From assembly GCA_030146225.1 (NCBI GenBank), contig JASLCA010000199.1, positions 1-33,235 of the forward strand: DNA of 33,235 nucleotides, in the 5' to 3' direction. The position numbers and the translations under genes are program-made. Under the pieces are notes generated by a model. That model was not told the origin of the DNA, searched no databases, and saw nothing but the letters and a program-made list of their open reading frames with translations. Shown here in pieces: positions 24,552-32,258 of the stretch (positions are counted from its first letter, which is position 1; the number at the start of each line of letters is the position of its first letter). The DNA comes from Sphingobacterium sp. (GTDB lineage: Bacteria > Bacteroidota > Bacteroidia > Sphingobacteriales > Sphingobacteriaceae).

Positions 24552-25694
24552 TTATATATATTGAGTCCCTTTTGGGAACGTTTTGTACTTAAAAATTAAT
24601 ACTAATTGCAATGATAAATCTAAAAATAAAATCTTAGGATTTGCATTGCGTTCTACTTTATAATGTGTTTTTTCACAAAGATCTATTGCCGTTTCGAGTT
24701 CCTCAAGCTGAAAGTTTTCGCTAAACTTCTTAACGAAATCTAGTTCAGGCCCCTGCAGCAGCACTAAATCCTGTAAACCCTGCTGCATCAAAACGATCTG
24801 ACGCAACATATTGATGGCATAAATTAAGAAATTTTTCTGATTTTCGCGGCCTAGTTTTGGCAAGTCCTCTTCACACAAGCGTATAAGCTGTAAGCCAGCA
24901 TCGGTAACCACGGCCCGAAGCCAGTTTATTAGAAGATCGAAATAAGGGCTATTCTCTTCCTCCAGGATGTTTAATGCCGTTTGTATATTGCCGTCAGCAA
25001 TAAAAGCAAGCTCATTTGCCTGGCTATCAGAGAGCCCCTTTTCTGTAACTAAATAATCTTTGACCTCCTGATGGCTAAGCTTAAAAATCTTGATCAGCTG
25101 GGTTCTAGACAAAATGGTGTTTAGGATCCGGTCCTGATTTTCGGCAACCAAAAGGAAAAGCGTCTTCGCTGGCGGCTCTTCTATTAGCTTTAAAAGCGCG
25201 TTCCCTTGACTATCTAAATATTCAGGCAGCCACATTATTAAAACCTTATACTCGGCTTCGAAGGCTTTTAGACTTAGCTTCTTGATAATATCATGTGCTT
25301 CCGCAATATTAATATTAGCCTGTTTATTCCCCCCATCCAACTGATTGCGCCAGTTTGTTAAGCTGAGATAGGGGTTGCCAAGAAAAGCCTTGCGCCAATC
25401 TTCCATATACACCGAGGCCGTATCTTTTTCACCACTGGCAAAGAAGGGATAGGAAAAGTGTAAGTCAGGATGGATAAGCTTTTGATACTTGAGACAGGAG
25501 CTACAGCTCGCGCAGCTATCGTCCACAAGCGGATTTTCACAGTTAATGTATTGGGCATAAGCAACTGCCAATGCCAAACTTCCAGAACCCTCGGGCCCTA
25601 GAAAAAGCTGTGCATGACTCACTCGGTTATCTTTTACGGTTTGTATAAGATGCGCCTTGATCTGCTGATGACCTATAATATCTTTAAACTGCAT
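24552..25694 (-). CDS. holB: DNA polymerase III delta' subunit
   Basis: The delta' subunit is the rigid arm of the clamp loader that places DnaN on DNA. From MQFKDIIGHQQIKAHL (ATG at 25694) the product has 380 residues. The P-loop is degenerate (GPEGSGSLALA, with no Lys-Thr/Ser), as usual in delta', which does not bind ATP. The zinc module cysteines are C52, C61, C64 and C67. HAQLFLGPEGSG, LIEEPPAKTLFLLVAE and ILSRTQLIKIF are the expected AAA+ elements. An alternative start five codons earlier is possible. It leads the - strand group holB-ricT-gldH-lpxK and is divergent from dnaN, its functional partner, across a gap of 217 bases. Confidence 0.93.
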   Translation of the reverse strand: MQFKDIIGHQQIKAHLIQTVKDNRVSHAQLFLGPEGSGSLALAVAYAQYINCENPLVDDSCASCSSCLKYQKLIHPDLHFSYPFFASGEKDTASVYMEDWRKAFLGNPYLSLTNWRNQLDGGNKQANINIAEAHDIIKKLSLKAFEAEYKVLIMWLPEYLDSQGNALLKLIEEPPAKTLFLLVAENQDRILNTILSRTQLIKIFKLSHQEVKDYLVTEKGLSDSQANELAFIADGNIQTALNILEEENSPYFDLLINWLRAVVTDAGLQLIRLCEEDLPKLGRENQKNFLIYAINMLRQIVLMQQGLQDLVLLQGPELDFVKKFSENFQLEELETAIDLCEKTHYKVERNANPKILFLDLSLQLVLIFKYKTFPKGTQYI

Positions 25695-25911
25695 AGTTAA
25701 TTTGTACAAATTTAGATAAATTTACTTTTATATAAGGGATCGCTTGCTATATAAAGCGAAAATTGCAGATTTACAGCGCACATAGGCCCCGATAATTAGG
25801 CCCAAAGGCGCTGAAATAATTCCCTGTAAGGAAGAATTAACAGGGCTAGGGATTGGAAAATGTAGATTCTTTTCTGTAATATTGCATATAAAAATCTATA
25901 AAATTCAGGAA

Positions 25912-27033
25912 ATGAGATTTATTGTATCCACGTCAATTTTATTAAAACAATTACAGGCTATTAGCGGGGCTTCGAGCAGTAGCACAGTGCTCCCAATTTT
26001 AGAAAATTTCTTGTTCGAAATCAAGGATAACCTGTTAACTATATCAGCAACAGATCTGCAGACAAGCATGGTCACCTCCTTGCAGATTGAAGCAAAGGAA
26101 GAAGGCCGTGTGGCTATGCCGTCCAAGATCTTGATAGAAACCTTAAAAACTTTACCTGATCAGCCTGTTGCCTTTTCTGTGGATACCAAAACATTAGCTA
26201 TAGAAATCTCTGCTGGTGATGGTAAATATAAGTTGAGTGGTGAGAATGCAGATGACTTCCCTAAAATCCCAGTAGTTGACAATGTCTCTACGGTAAATAT
26301 GGGGACCTCTATGCTTTCAGAAGCTATCAACAAGACAATCTTTGCAGTTAGCAATGATGAGCTTAGACCAGCCATGTCTGGCGTATTGGTGCAGCTAGCA
26401 GAAGAGTCCGTAACCTTTGTGGCTACGGATGCACACAAGCTGGTACGCTACCGCCGTACAGATATTGGTACCGATAAGCCAACCTCTTTGATTTTACCAA
26501 AGAAGGCCTTGACTTTATTAAAGTCTTCGCTTCCTTCGGACGATAGCAGTGTATCTATTGAATATAACAATACGAATGCATTCTTCCGCTTTGGGAATAT
26601 TCATTTAATCTGTAGATTAATCGATGAGCGCTACCCAGACTATGAAGCGGTTATCCCACAGGTAAACCCAAATAAACTTACGGTAGACCGTTTGTTATTC
26701 TTAAATACCTTACGTCGGGTTGTTATTTTTGCAAATAAGACAACACATCAAGTGCGGTTAAAGATTTCTGGGAGTGAGCTGCATATCTCTGCGGAGGATT
26801 TGGACTTCTCCAATGAAGCGCATGAGCGTTTAAGCTGTCAGTTTGAAGGTCAGGATATGGAAATCGGCTTTAATGCTAAATTTTTGGTTGAAATGTTAAA
26901 CAACCTGGATTCGGCAGAGGTTGTTATTGAGATGAGCACGCCTAATAGAGCGGGCCTTTTGATTCCTGCAATTAAAGCGGACAATGAAGACATCTTGATG
27001 TTGGTGATGCCGGTGATGTTGAATAATATTTAA
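25912..27033 (+). CDS. dnaN: DNA polymerase III beta sliding clamp
   Basis: DnaN forms the ring that tethers DNA polymerase III. The product from the ATG at 25912 has 373 residues, the family's normal length, with three repeated clamp domains. Recognisable segments are MRFIVSTSILLKQLQAISG, KIPVVDN near the first domain boundary, FVATDAHKLVRYRR near residue 175 and the C-terminal EDILMLVMPVML. An upstream TTG at 25882 would extend the frame, but AGGA lies just before the ATG at 25912. dnaN is 5.6 kb from dnaA, not directly adjacent as in many bacteria, and is divergent from holB. Confidence 0.97.
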   Translation: MRFIVSTSILLKQLQAISGASSSSTVLPILENFLFEIKDNLLTISATDLQTSMVTSLQIEAKEEGRVAMPSKILIETLKTLPDQPVAFSVDTKTLAIEISAGDGKYKLSGENADDFPKIPVVDNVSTVNMGTSMLSEAINKTIFAVSNDELRPAMSGVLVQLAEESVTFVATDAHKLVRYRRTDIGTDKPTSLILPKKALTLLKSSLPSDDSSVSIEYNNTNAFFRFGNIHLICRLIDERYPDYEAVIPQVNPNKLTVDRLLFLNTLRRVVIFANKTTHQVRLKISGSELHISAEDLDFSNEAHERLSCQFEGQDMEIGFNAKFLVEMLNNLDSAEVVIEMSTPNRAGLLIPAIKADNEDILMLVMPVMLNNI

Positions 27034-27044
27034 GCCAAGCTGTT

Positions 27045-27704
27045 TTGGATTTGATTTATAGTATTATCGATTTTGTGCTACACATCGATAAGCATTTGTT
27101 GGAGATTGTCAATGAATATCAAACATGGACCTATCTGATTCTGTTCCTTATTATCTTTGTAGAAACGGGGGTTGTAATTATGCCCTTCCTGCCTGGAGAT
27201 TCCTTGCTGTTTGCGGCCGGCATGCTCGCTGCACAGCCTAATGAGCTGAACGTGTGGTTAATGGTATTCTTATTGTTGATTGCAGCTATAACCGGGGATT
27301 CCCTGAATTATGCAATAGGCAAGCGGTTTGGCATGCGTATTACAGGATTTAAAATGTTTGGCAAGCAGGTCATACAACAAGAACAAATCGACAAAACACA
27401 TGCTTTTTATGAAAAATATGGTAGCAAGACAATTGTTATCGCAAGGTTTGTCCCGATTGTAAGAACCCTTGCGCCATTTGTGGGCGGTATAGGGCGGATG
27501 CATTATGGTACATTTTTGACCTATAATGTAATTGGAGCGATATTATGGGTTGTCGGCATTACATTTGCCGGTTACTTTTTAGGAAACATTCCAATTATTC
27601 GGGATAATTTCTCCAAGGTTGTGCTGTTGATTATCTTTATTTCTATTCTACCCATTGTTTTTGAGGTAGTCCGTGAGAAACTAAATAAAAAGAAGGAAGC
27701 CTAG
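27045..27704 (+). CDS. DedA family membrane protein
   Basis: A 219-residue integral membrane protein of the DedA/VTT family, whose members help flip or recycle undecaprenyl phosphate and phospholipids. Typical features are FVETGVVIMPFLPGDSLLFAAGML near residues 38-62, GDSLNYAIGKRFG, the conserved FARFVPIVRTLAPFVGGIGRM-like segment (here IARFVPIVRTLAPFVGG), and several transmembrane helices. The only usable start is the TTG at 27045: an in-frame stop lies at 27024 and the first ATG would remove the first membrane segment. It follows dnaN by 11 bases and may be co-transcribed. The stop codon lies in the loop of a terminator. The substrate here is unknown. Confidence 0.9.
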   Translation: MDLIYSIIDFVLHIDKHLLEIVNEYQTWTYLILFLIIFVETGVVIMPFLPGDSLLFAAGMLAAQPNELNVWLMVFLLLIAAITGDSLNYAIGKRFGMRITGFKMFGKQVIQQEQIDKTHAFYEKYGSKTIVIARFVPIVRTLAPFVGGIGRMHYGTFLTYNVIGAILWVVGITFAGYFLGNIPIIRDNFSKVVLLIIFISILPIVFEVVREKLNKKKEA

Positions 27705-27720
27705 CATGCTTCCTTTTTTT
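27693..27720 (+). terminator. Terminator with the dedA-family stop codon in its loop
   Basis: AAGGAAGC (27693-27700) pairs with GCTTCCTT (27708-27715) around the loop CTAGCAT, which contains the TAG stop (27702-27704). A T-run follows. Confidence 0.88.
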
Positions 27721-27822
27721 TGCACCTTAATCTACCCCTAACTTTATTTAAAACCTATTAAAGGAAATATATGTGACATAGGGGCGTTCTATAATTAGGC
27801 GAAATCTATCACAAATCTTATT

Positions 27823-28410
27823 ATGCGTATCTTTTATTCTCTGTTTGCTTTATTGATGTTGACTTTTATGGTTCCTTTAGCGCAGACTAAGCAGGTCCAA
27901 GTAAACAAAAAGCAAGCTCAAGAAGCCTATGCATATTTAAATAGCTTTCGGGACAATCCTGCTCAGCTTATGCGAGAGCTCGGGATTAAGTTTGACATCT
28001 CCAAAGTCTCTAAAGTACAGCTGCGCTGGAACGCCCAGCTAGCCAAGGTGGCTGAATTTCGAGCATCCGACATGGCTAAGCGAAGTTATTTTGACCATGT
28101 TTCACCAGAAGGACTGGGGCCCAACCAATATATTCATCAGTATGGCTATAAACTCCATAAAGATTGGCTGCAAAAGCCTTCCGCAAACTTCTTTGAATCC
28201 ATTGGAGCCAACCATGATACGGCCATTGAAGGGATAAAGGCATTTATAATAGGCAAGGGCTCACCAGGCTATATGCACCGCAAGCATGTCTTGGGGATGG
28301 ATGACTGGAATGCATCGCTTTATGATATAGGAATTGGCTTTGTACAGGTTGAAAAGGGTTTCCCCTATAAGACCTATCTCTGTGTAATTATCGCCAAGCA
28401 TGAGTGGTAG
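27823..28410 (+). CDS. Secreted CAP-domain protein
   Basis: A 195-residue exported protein. A signal peptide of about 20 residues (MRIFYSLFALLMLTFMVPLA) is followed by a CAP (SCP/PR-1-like) domain: LRWNAQLAKVAEFRASDMAKRSYFDHVSPEG carries the first conserved histidine region, FFESIGANHD the signature glutamate region, and HRKHVLGMDDWNASLYDIGIGFV the last. Bacterial CAP proteins are extracellular, with mostly unknown functions. It stands alone, with no clear promoter motif in the 118-base gap upstream. The ATG at 27823 directly precedes the signal peptide. Identification of the fold is good; a specific role cannot be given. Confidence 0.85.
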   Translation: MRIFYSLFALLMLTFMVPLAQTKQVQVNKKQAQEAYAYLNSFRDNPAQLMRELGIKFDISKVSKVQLRWNAQLAKVAEFRASDMAKRSYFDHVSPEGLGPNQYIHQYGYKLHKDWLQKPSANFFESIGANHDTAIEGIKAFIIGKGSPGYMHRKHVLGMDDWNASLYDIGIGFVQVEKGFPYKTYLCVIIAKHEW

Positions 28411-28420
28411 CGGCACAATT

Positions 28421-28462
28421 TTTTGAATTTTCCTTTTTTACTTTTGAATTTTCCTACCTTTG
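28421..28462 (+). promoter_or_regulatory. Direct repeat and -7 element before yicC
   Basis: TTTTGAATTTTCCT occurs at 28421-28434 and again at 28442-28455 (21-base period). The second copy runs into TACCTTTG at 28455-28462, a good TAnnTTTG element. RNA would start within a few bases of the ATG at 28466. Confidence 0.5.
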
Positions 28463-28465
28463 CGT

Positions 28466-29341
28466 ATGATAAAATCAATGACAGGCTATGGTATTGGTTC
28501 TCAAGAAAATGGGAAAGTGAAATATACCGTGGAGTTAAAATCTCTAAATTCTAAATTTCTTGAGTTGAATCTTCGCTTGCCAAAGGCTGTTTCAGATAAA
28601 GAGTTTACCCTGCGTTCAGAGTCCAGCAAGCTTATAGAACGGGGAAAGGTCAATATGTCCGTTTCGGTGGAATATGTAGACCAGACAGCCAAGGCTTCTA
28701 CGATTAATGCAGAAATACTCACCCAATATTATAAACAACTTCAAGAAATCGCCAATCAATTAGGGGATAAAGAAGCTTCTTTATTTGCTTTAGCCCTGGA
28801 TATGCCAGAGGTGGTAAGCTCCAAAGATGATATTTTGGATGAAGAAGAGGGAAAAGTCCTTATGGACGCCTTTTATGCCTGTGTGGCAAAATTCAACAAG
28901 TTTCGTGAAGACGAGGGAAACACCCTTAAAAATGATGTTGAAGCACGGGTAACGTTGATCTTAACATACCTTTCTGAGGTTGAACAGGTAGAAGGAAACC
29001 GCATTCCATTAATTCGGGAGCGCTTAGCTCATTACCTAGATGAGGCTGTAGGCAAGGAAAACGTAGACATGAATCGTTTTGAGCAGGAGATTATCTATTA
29101 TATCGACAAGCTAGATGTTACTGAGGAGAAGGTACGTTTAAGAAGCCACTGTAATTACTTTATTAAGGCGCTTAATGCGGATGATTCCAATGGTAAAAAA
29201 CTAGGCTTCATCTCCCAAGAGATGGGTAGAGAGATCAATACCTTGGGCTCCAAAGCCAATGATGCGGGCATTCAACAGATTGTGGTACGCATGAAGGAAG
29301 AACTAGAAAAAATCAAGGAGCAATTGCTTAATGTATTGTAG
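28466..29341 (+). CDS. yicC: YicC family endoribonuclease-like protein
   Basis: YicC proteins are conserved bacterial ribonucleases, linked in E. coli to stationary phase and small-RNA decay. From the ATG at 28466 the product has 291 residues with the canonical start MIKSMTGYG, then ELKSLNSKFLELNLRLP near residue 25. The C-terminal DUF1732 region includes EEKVRLRSHCNYFIKAL and GKKLGFISQEMGREINTLGSKAND. A TTG two codons upstream lies in the promoter element and is unlikely. The predicted RNA start is so close that initiation at the fifth codon (ATG 28478) is also possible. gmk follows after three bases, the common yicC-gmk pairing. Confidence 0.92.
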   Translation: MIKSMTGYGIGSQENGKVKYTVELKSLNSKFLELNLRLPKAVSDKEFTLRSESSKLIERGKVNMSVSVEYVDQTAKASTINAEILTQYYKQLQEIANQLGDKEASLFALALDMPEVVSSKDDILDEEEGKVLMDAFYACVAKFNKFREDEGNTLKNDVEARVTLILTYLSEVEQVEGNRIPLIRERLAHYLDEAVGKENVDMNRFEQEIIYYIDKLDVTEEKVRLRSHCNYFIKALNADDSNGKKLGFISQEMGREINTLGSKANDAGIQQIVVRMKEELEKIKEQLLNVL

Positions 29342-29344
29342 ACA

Positions 29345-29914
29345 ATGAAAGGTAAGTTAATTATATTTTCAGCACCATCTGGGGCTGGTAAAACCACCAT
29401 AGTAAAGCGTTTATTGGAAAAACACGCGGACAAGATTGCTTTTTCCATCTCAGCAAGTACCCGTGAGCCAAGAGTCGGCGAGGTAGACGGTGAGGACTAT
29501 TACTTTATGTCCAAGGAGGACTTTCTACACAAGGTAGCTAAGCAGGATTTTATCGAGTTTGAAGAGGTTTATTCTGGTACCTTCTATGGCACCTTGAAGC
29601 AAGAGATTGAACGTATCTGGGCTTTAGGAAAATCCGTAATCTTTGATATTGATGTCGTGGGTGGCTTGCGCTTGAAGTCTAAGTTCCCAGACGAAGCTTT
29701 AGCAATATTTGTTAATCCACCATCTTTGGATGTGCTAAAGGAGCGTTTACGCGGACGTGGAACGGATTCTGAGGAGAAGCTAGAGGAGCGATTTGCCAAG
29801 GCCGAGCTGGAGCTTAGTTACGCAGACAAGTTTGATGTGGTTGTAAATAATTTTGTACTGGACAAGGCCTGTGCAGATGCTGAGGAGCTGGTCTTAAACT
29901 TTTTGAAGAAATAA
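29345..29914 (+). CDS. gmk: Guanylate kinase
   Basis: Gmk converts GMP to GDP with ATP. The 189-residue product has the P-loop APSGAGKTT (residues 10-18), the GMP-binding STREPRVGEVDGEDYYFMSKEDF region, FEEVYSGTFYGT, and the lid segment with RLRGRGTDSEEKLEER. Length and motifs are standard. It lies three bases after yicC, and its stop overlaps the nadD start by one base (TAATG), so the three genes form one operon. Confidence 0.97.
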   Translation: MKGKLIIFSAPSGAGKTTIVKRLLEKHADKIAFSISASTREPRVGEVDGEDYYFMSKEDFLHKVAKQDFIEFEEVYSGTFYGTLKQEIERIWALGKSVIFDIDVVGGLRLKSKFPDEALAIFVNPPSLDVLKERLRGRGTDSEEKLEERFAKAELELSYADKFDVVVNNFVLDKACADAEELVLNFLKK

Positions 29915-30492
29915 TGGCAAATAGGGTTGGCTTGTTTTTCGGTTCTTTTAATCCAATTCATATTGGACATTTGATTATTGGAAATTATATGGCCAACTAT
30001 ACAGACTTAGATGAGGTCTGGTTTGTGGTATCTCCGCAAAATCCATTTAAAGCCAAGAAAAGCTTAGGAAATATGTATGACCGGCTTGAAATGGTCAACT
30101 TAGCCATTGAAGGCAGTGATAGCCTGCGGGCTTCGGATATAGAGTTTACTATGCCCAAGCCTTCTTATACCATCGACACTTTGGTCTATCTGTCTGAAAA
30201 ATATCCCCAGAAAGAGTTTTCCCTTATTATGGGAGCAGATAATCTTGTAGGACTTTCTAAATGGAAGAACTATGAGATTATCTTACGAGACTACCCGATT
30301 TTTGTTTACCCTAGGCCAGGCTATGCCCTAGATGCATGGGCTGAACACCCTGCTATTACAATAACTGATACCCCCTTAATGGAGCTCTCTTCTACCTTTG
30401 TAAGAGCAGCCATCAAGAACAAACAAGACATTCGCTTCTTCACACCAGATAAAGTGCTTGCCTTTATAGACAAAAAAGGCCTCTATGCCTAG
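29914..30492 (+). CDS. nadD: Nicotinate-nucleotide adenylyltransferase NadD
   Basis: NadD adenylylates nicotinate mononucleotide to deamido-NAD, the step downstream of the NadB-NadA branch whose genes lie at 4221-7298. The 192-residue nucleotidyltransferase has the nucleotide-binding GSFNPIHIGH motif at residues 10-19 (with the H-x-G-H), PQNPFK near 43, LIMGADNLVGLSKWKN near 103 and the terminal motif LSSTFVR (158-164). It is translationally coupled to gmk. The downstream 194-base gap contains a weak inverted repeat (GGCTAAA/TTTAGCC near 30509-30523) and no recognised gene. Confidence 0.96.
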   Translation: MANRVGLFFGSFNPIHIGHLIIGNYMANYTDLDEVWFVVSPQNPFKAKKSLGNMYDRLEMVNLAIEGSDSLRASDIEFTMPKPSYTIDTLVYLSEKYPQKEFSLIMGADNLVGLSKWKNYEIILRDYPIFVYPRPGYALDAWAEHPAITITDTPLMELSSTFVRAAIKNKQDIRFFTPDKVLAFIDKKGLYA

Positions 30493-30686
30493 TCTTTGCT
30501 AAAATAAAAAGGCTAAACTTTAGCCCAATTAGTCCCTGCTATGTGTAGCATTTCTTCGAAAACACTTTAGCATCAGGCCTGTAGCTCCTTCAGCTCTTTC
30601 CTTGCATGTAAGAAGTAAATTACAAAGAGAAACTTTCTAATCTACTTTTTTTGGATTAAATTTAAGGCCATCAAATAACCTAAAAG

Positions 30687-31739
30687 ATGAATTCGTTTCA
30701 ACATTTACATCAGCCTACAGGCCGAATTATTCAGCATAAGGAGCTAGACTATTTGTTTTTTGGCGGAACAGCCTATATGGGACTGTTGGACAATAGTGCG
30801 TATATAGAGCTCTTTAAGGCGGGGATTGACCGGTATGGACTGAACAATGGAACCTCTAGAAACAATAATGTGCAGCTGGGCATCTTTGAGGATGCGGAGT
30901 TAGATATGGCATTACGCTTTGGCTTTGAGGCAGCCTGCCTGCTTTCCAGCGGGTACTTGGCTGCACAGCTAGCCGTCCGCAAGTTAGCTGAACTTGGAAC
31001 GCTTGTTTATGCGCCTTCTACTCACCCTGCGCTTTGGCTAAACGGTCCCCCAGACATTAAGCAATCTTTTCCTGAATGGCTTTCGCAAACGATTGCAATG
31101 ATTAACGCCGCTGCAGAAGATAGCTTTGTAGTAATTGCCAATAGCTTAGACAATTTAACTCCTGAGGAGTATGATTTTTCTGAATTTGAAAAAATAAGTA
31201 AATCAAAGAAAGTCTACTTATTAATAGATGATTCACATGGTTTGGGGGTGAGGGAACCGAACAGCTGTTTCGTAAAAATGGACGCTTTGCGTAAGCACAA
31301 GTCTCTAGAGCTAATTGTGGTAGCTTCCTTAGCTAAAGGCATGGGTACTGATGCAGGGATTATTCTTTCTTCGCAGGCAATGTCCAATTTTTTTAAAGAA
31401 TCTCCCATCTTCAGAGGCGCTTCTCCAAGCAGTCCTGCGGCCTTATTTGCCCTAATTATAGGGGAAACAATTTATAAAAGTCAGCAGGCGAAACTGCAAG
31501 CAAATATAGCCTACCTCGCACTGCATAGTCCTGCTAATGTGAAGCATGTTTCGGGCTTTCCGGTATTCACTGTAGCGCGAGATACCGCTTTTATGGAGTT
31601 ACAAATGCGGCAGATTCTCATATCCAGCTTTCCATATCCAATGCCTACTGATCCGTTGGTCAATAGAATTGTGCTGACGGCAAATCATACACAAGCGGAT
31701 CTGGATAGACTGCTTTCAGTGCTGCGAGAATGGGATTAA
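30687..31739 (+). CDS. PLP-dependent enzyme of the oxoamine synthase (BioF-like) fold
   Basis: The 350-residue product resembles alpha-oxoamine synthases such as 8-amino-7-oxononanoate synthase. Visible PLP residues are D181 and H184 (LLIDDSHGLG) and the Schiff-base lysine K217 (VASLAKGMGTDAG). A glycine/asparagine-rich NNGTSRNNN segment and LLSSGYLAAQ correspond to the substrate and PLP regions. It is about 40-50 residues shorter than BioF, and the usual N-terminal NYLGL motif is replaced by LFFGGTAYMGLL. No biotin, heme, sphingolipid or threonine-pathway gene adjoins it; it stands alone between nadD and HU. Bacteroidota use a related enzyme for sphingolipids, but this short form does not look like that. 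Substrate unknown. Confidence 0.75.
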   Translation: MNSFQHLHQPTGRIIQHKELDYLFFGGTAYMGLLDNSAYIELFKAGIDRYGLNNGTSRNNNVQLGIFEDAELDMALRFGFEAACLLSSGYLAAQLAVRKLAELGTLVYAPSTHPALWLNGPPDIKQSFPEWLSQTIAMINAAAEDSFVVIANSLDNLTPEEYDFSEFEKISKSKKVYLLIDDSHGLGVREPNSCFVKMDALRKHKSLELIVVASLAKGMGTDAGIILSSQAMSNFFKESPIFRGASPSSPAALFALIIGETIYKSQQAKLQANIAYLALHSPANVKHVSGFPVFTVARDTAFMELQMRQILISSFPYPMPTDPLVNRIVLTANHTQADLDRLLSVLREWD

Positions 31740-31893
31740 AGTACTGAAAACGAGCTGCATAGTACCTGTGTGGCTTGAGAAAAAAAGCTTTCTTTTTAAG
31801 CAAATTACCTAAGGTGTTGATACATAAAAGTTTTGCCTTGGTCATCTTTGCTAAAAAAACACAAATAAATTTTTAAACATCATAAAAAAAAGA

Positions 31894-31901
31894 TACTTTT
31901 G
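31894..31901 (+). promoter_or_regulatory. -7 promoter element of the HU gene
   Basis: TACTTTTG fits TAnnTTTG, and GC follows as in many Bacteroidota promoters. RNA would begin near 31907, leaving a leader of about 55 bases before the HU start. The DNA upstream is very AT-rich, but a clean TTTG -33 element is not seen. Confidence 0.6.
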
Positions 31902-31961
31902 CATCCCCAAACATCACATGCGTTAAGGGTTGAGAAATAAATAATTACAGTAAAAATAGAT

Positions 31962-32246
31962 ATGACTAAAGCAGAAATTATTGCGGAGATCTCTAACAAA
32001 ACAGGATTAGAGAAAGTAGATGTTCAAGAAACAGTTGAAGCATTTTTCAAAGTTGTAAAAAATGCAATGATTAGCGGAGAAAATGTGTATGTTAGAGGGT
32101 TCGGAAGCTTCGTGGTTAAGAAAAGAGCAGAAAAAACAGCACGTAACATTTCAAAGAACACGGCTATCATTATTCCAGCACACTTTGTTCCAAGTTTTAA
32201 ACCAGCGAAGGTTTTTGTGGAGAAAGTAAAACAAGGGAATAAATAA
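31962..32246 (+). CDS. HU family DNA-binding protein
   Basis: A 94-residue nucleoid protein that bends DNA as a dimer. The sequence starts MTKAEIIAEISNKTGL, with the helical dimer region at residues 1-45 and the signature GENVYVRGFGSFVVKKRAEKTARNI near 39-63 leading into the DNA-clasping beta arms. It ends FKPAKVFVEKVKQ. Length and pattern are standard for HU/IHF. A strong promoter element and a 55-base leader precede it. The TPR protein gene begins 12 bases after its stop, so the two are probably co-transcribed. Confidence 0.96.
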   Translation: MTKAEIIAEISNKTGLEKVDVQETVEAFFKVVKNAMISGENVYVRGFGSFVVKKRAEKTARNISKNTAIIIPAHFVPSFKPAKVFVEKVKQGNK

Positions 32247-32258
32247 AATTAAGGAATC

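Noticed and set aside
30493..30686. tRNA or small RNA in the nadD to PLP enzyme gap
   Set aside because: No cloverleaf or TPsiC-like element was found; only a weak GGCTAAA/TTTAGCC repeat without a T-run is present.
31740..31961. Possible terminator or small gene in the gap before HU
   Set aside because: A GCTT.../...AAGC pairing near 31771-31802 is weak and interrupted, and the 61-codon - strand frame there overlaps the end of the PLP enzyme gene without any motif. Only the HU promoter element is supported.
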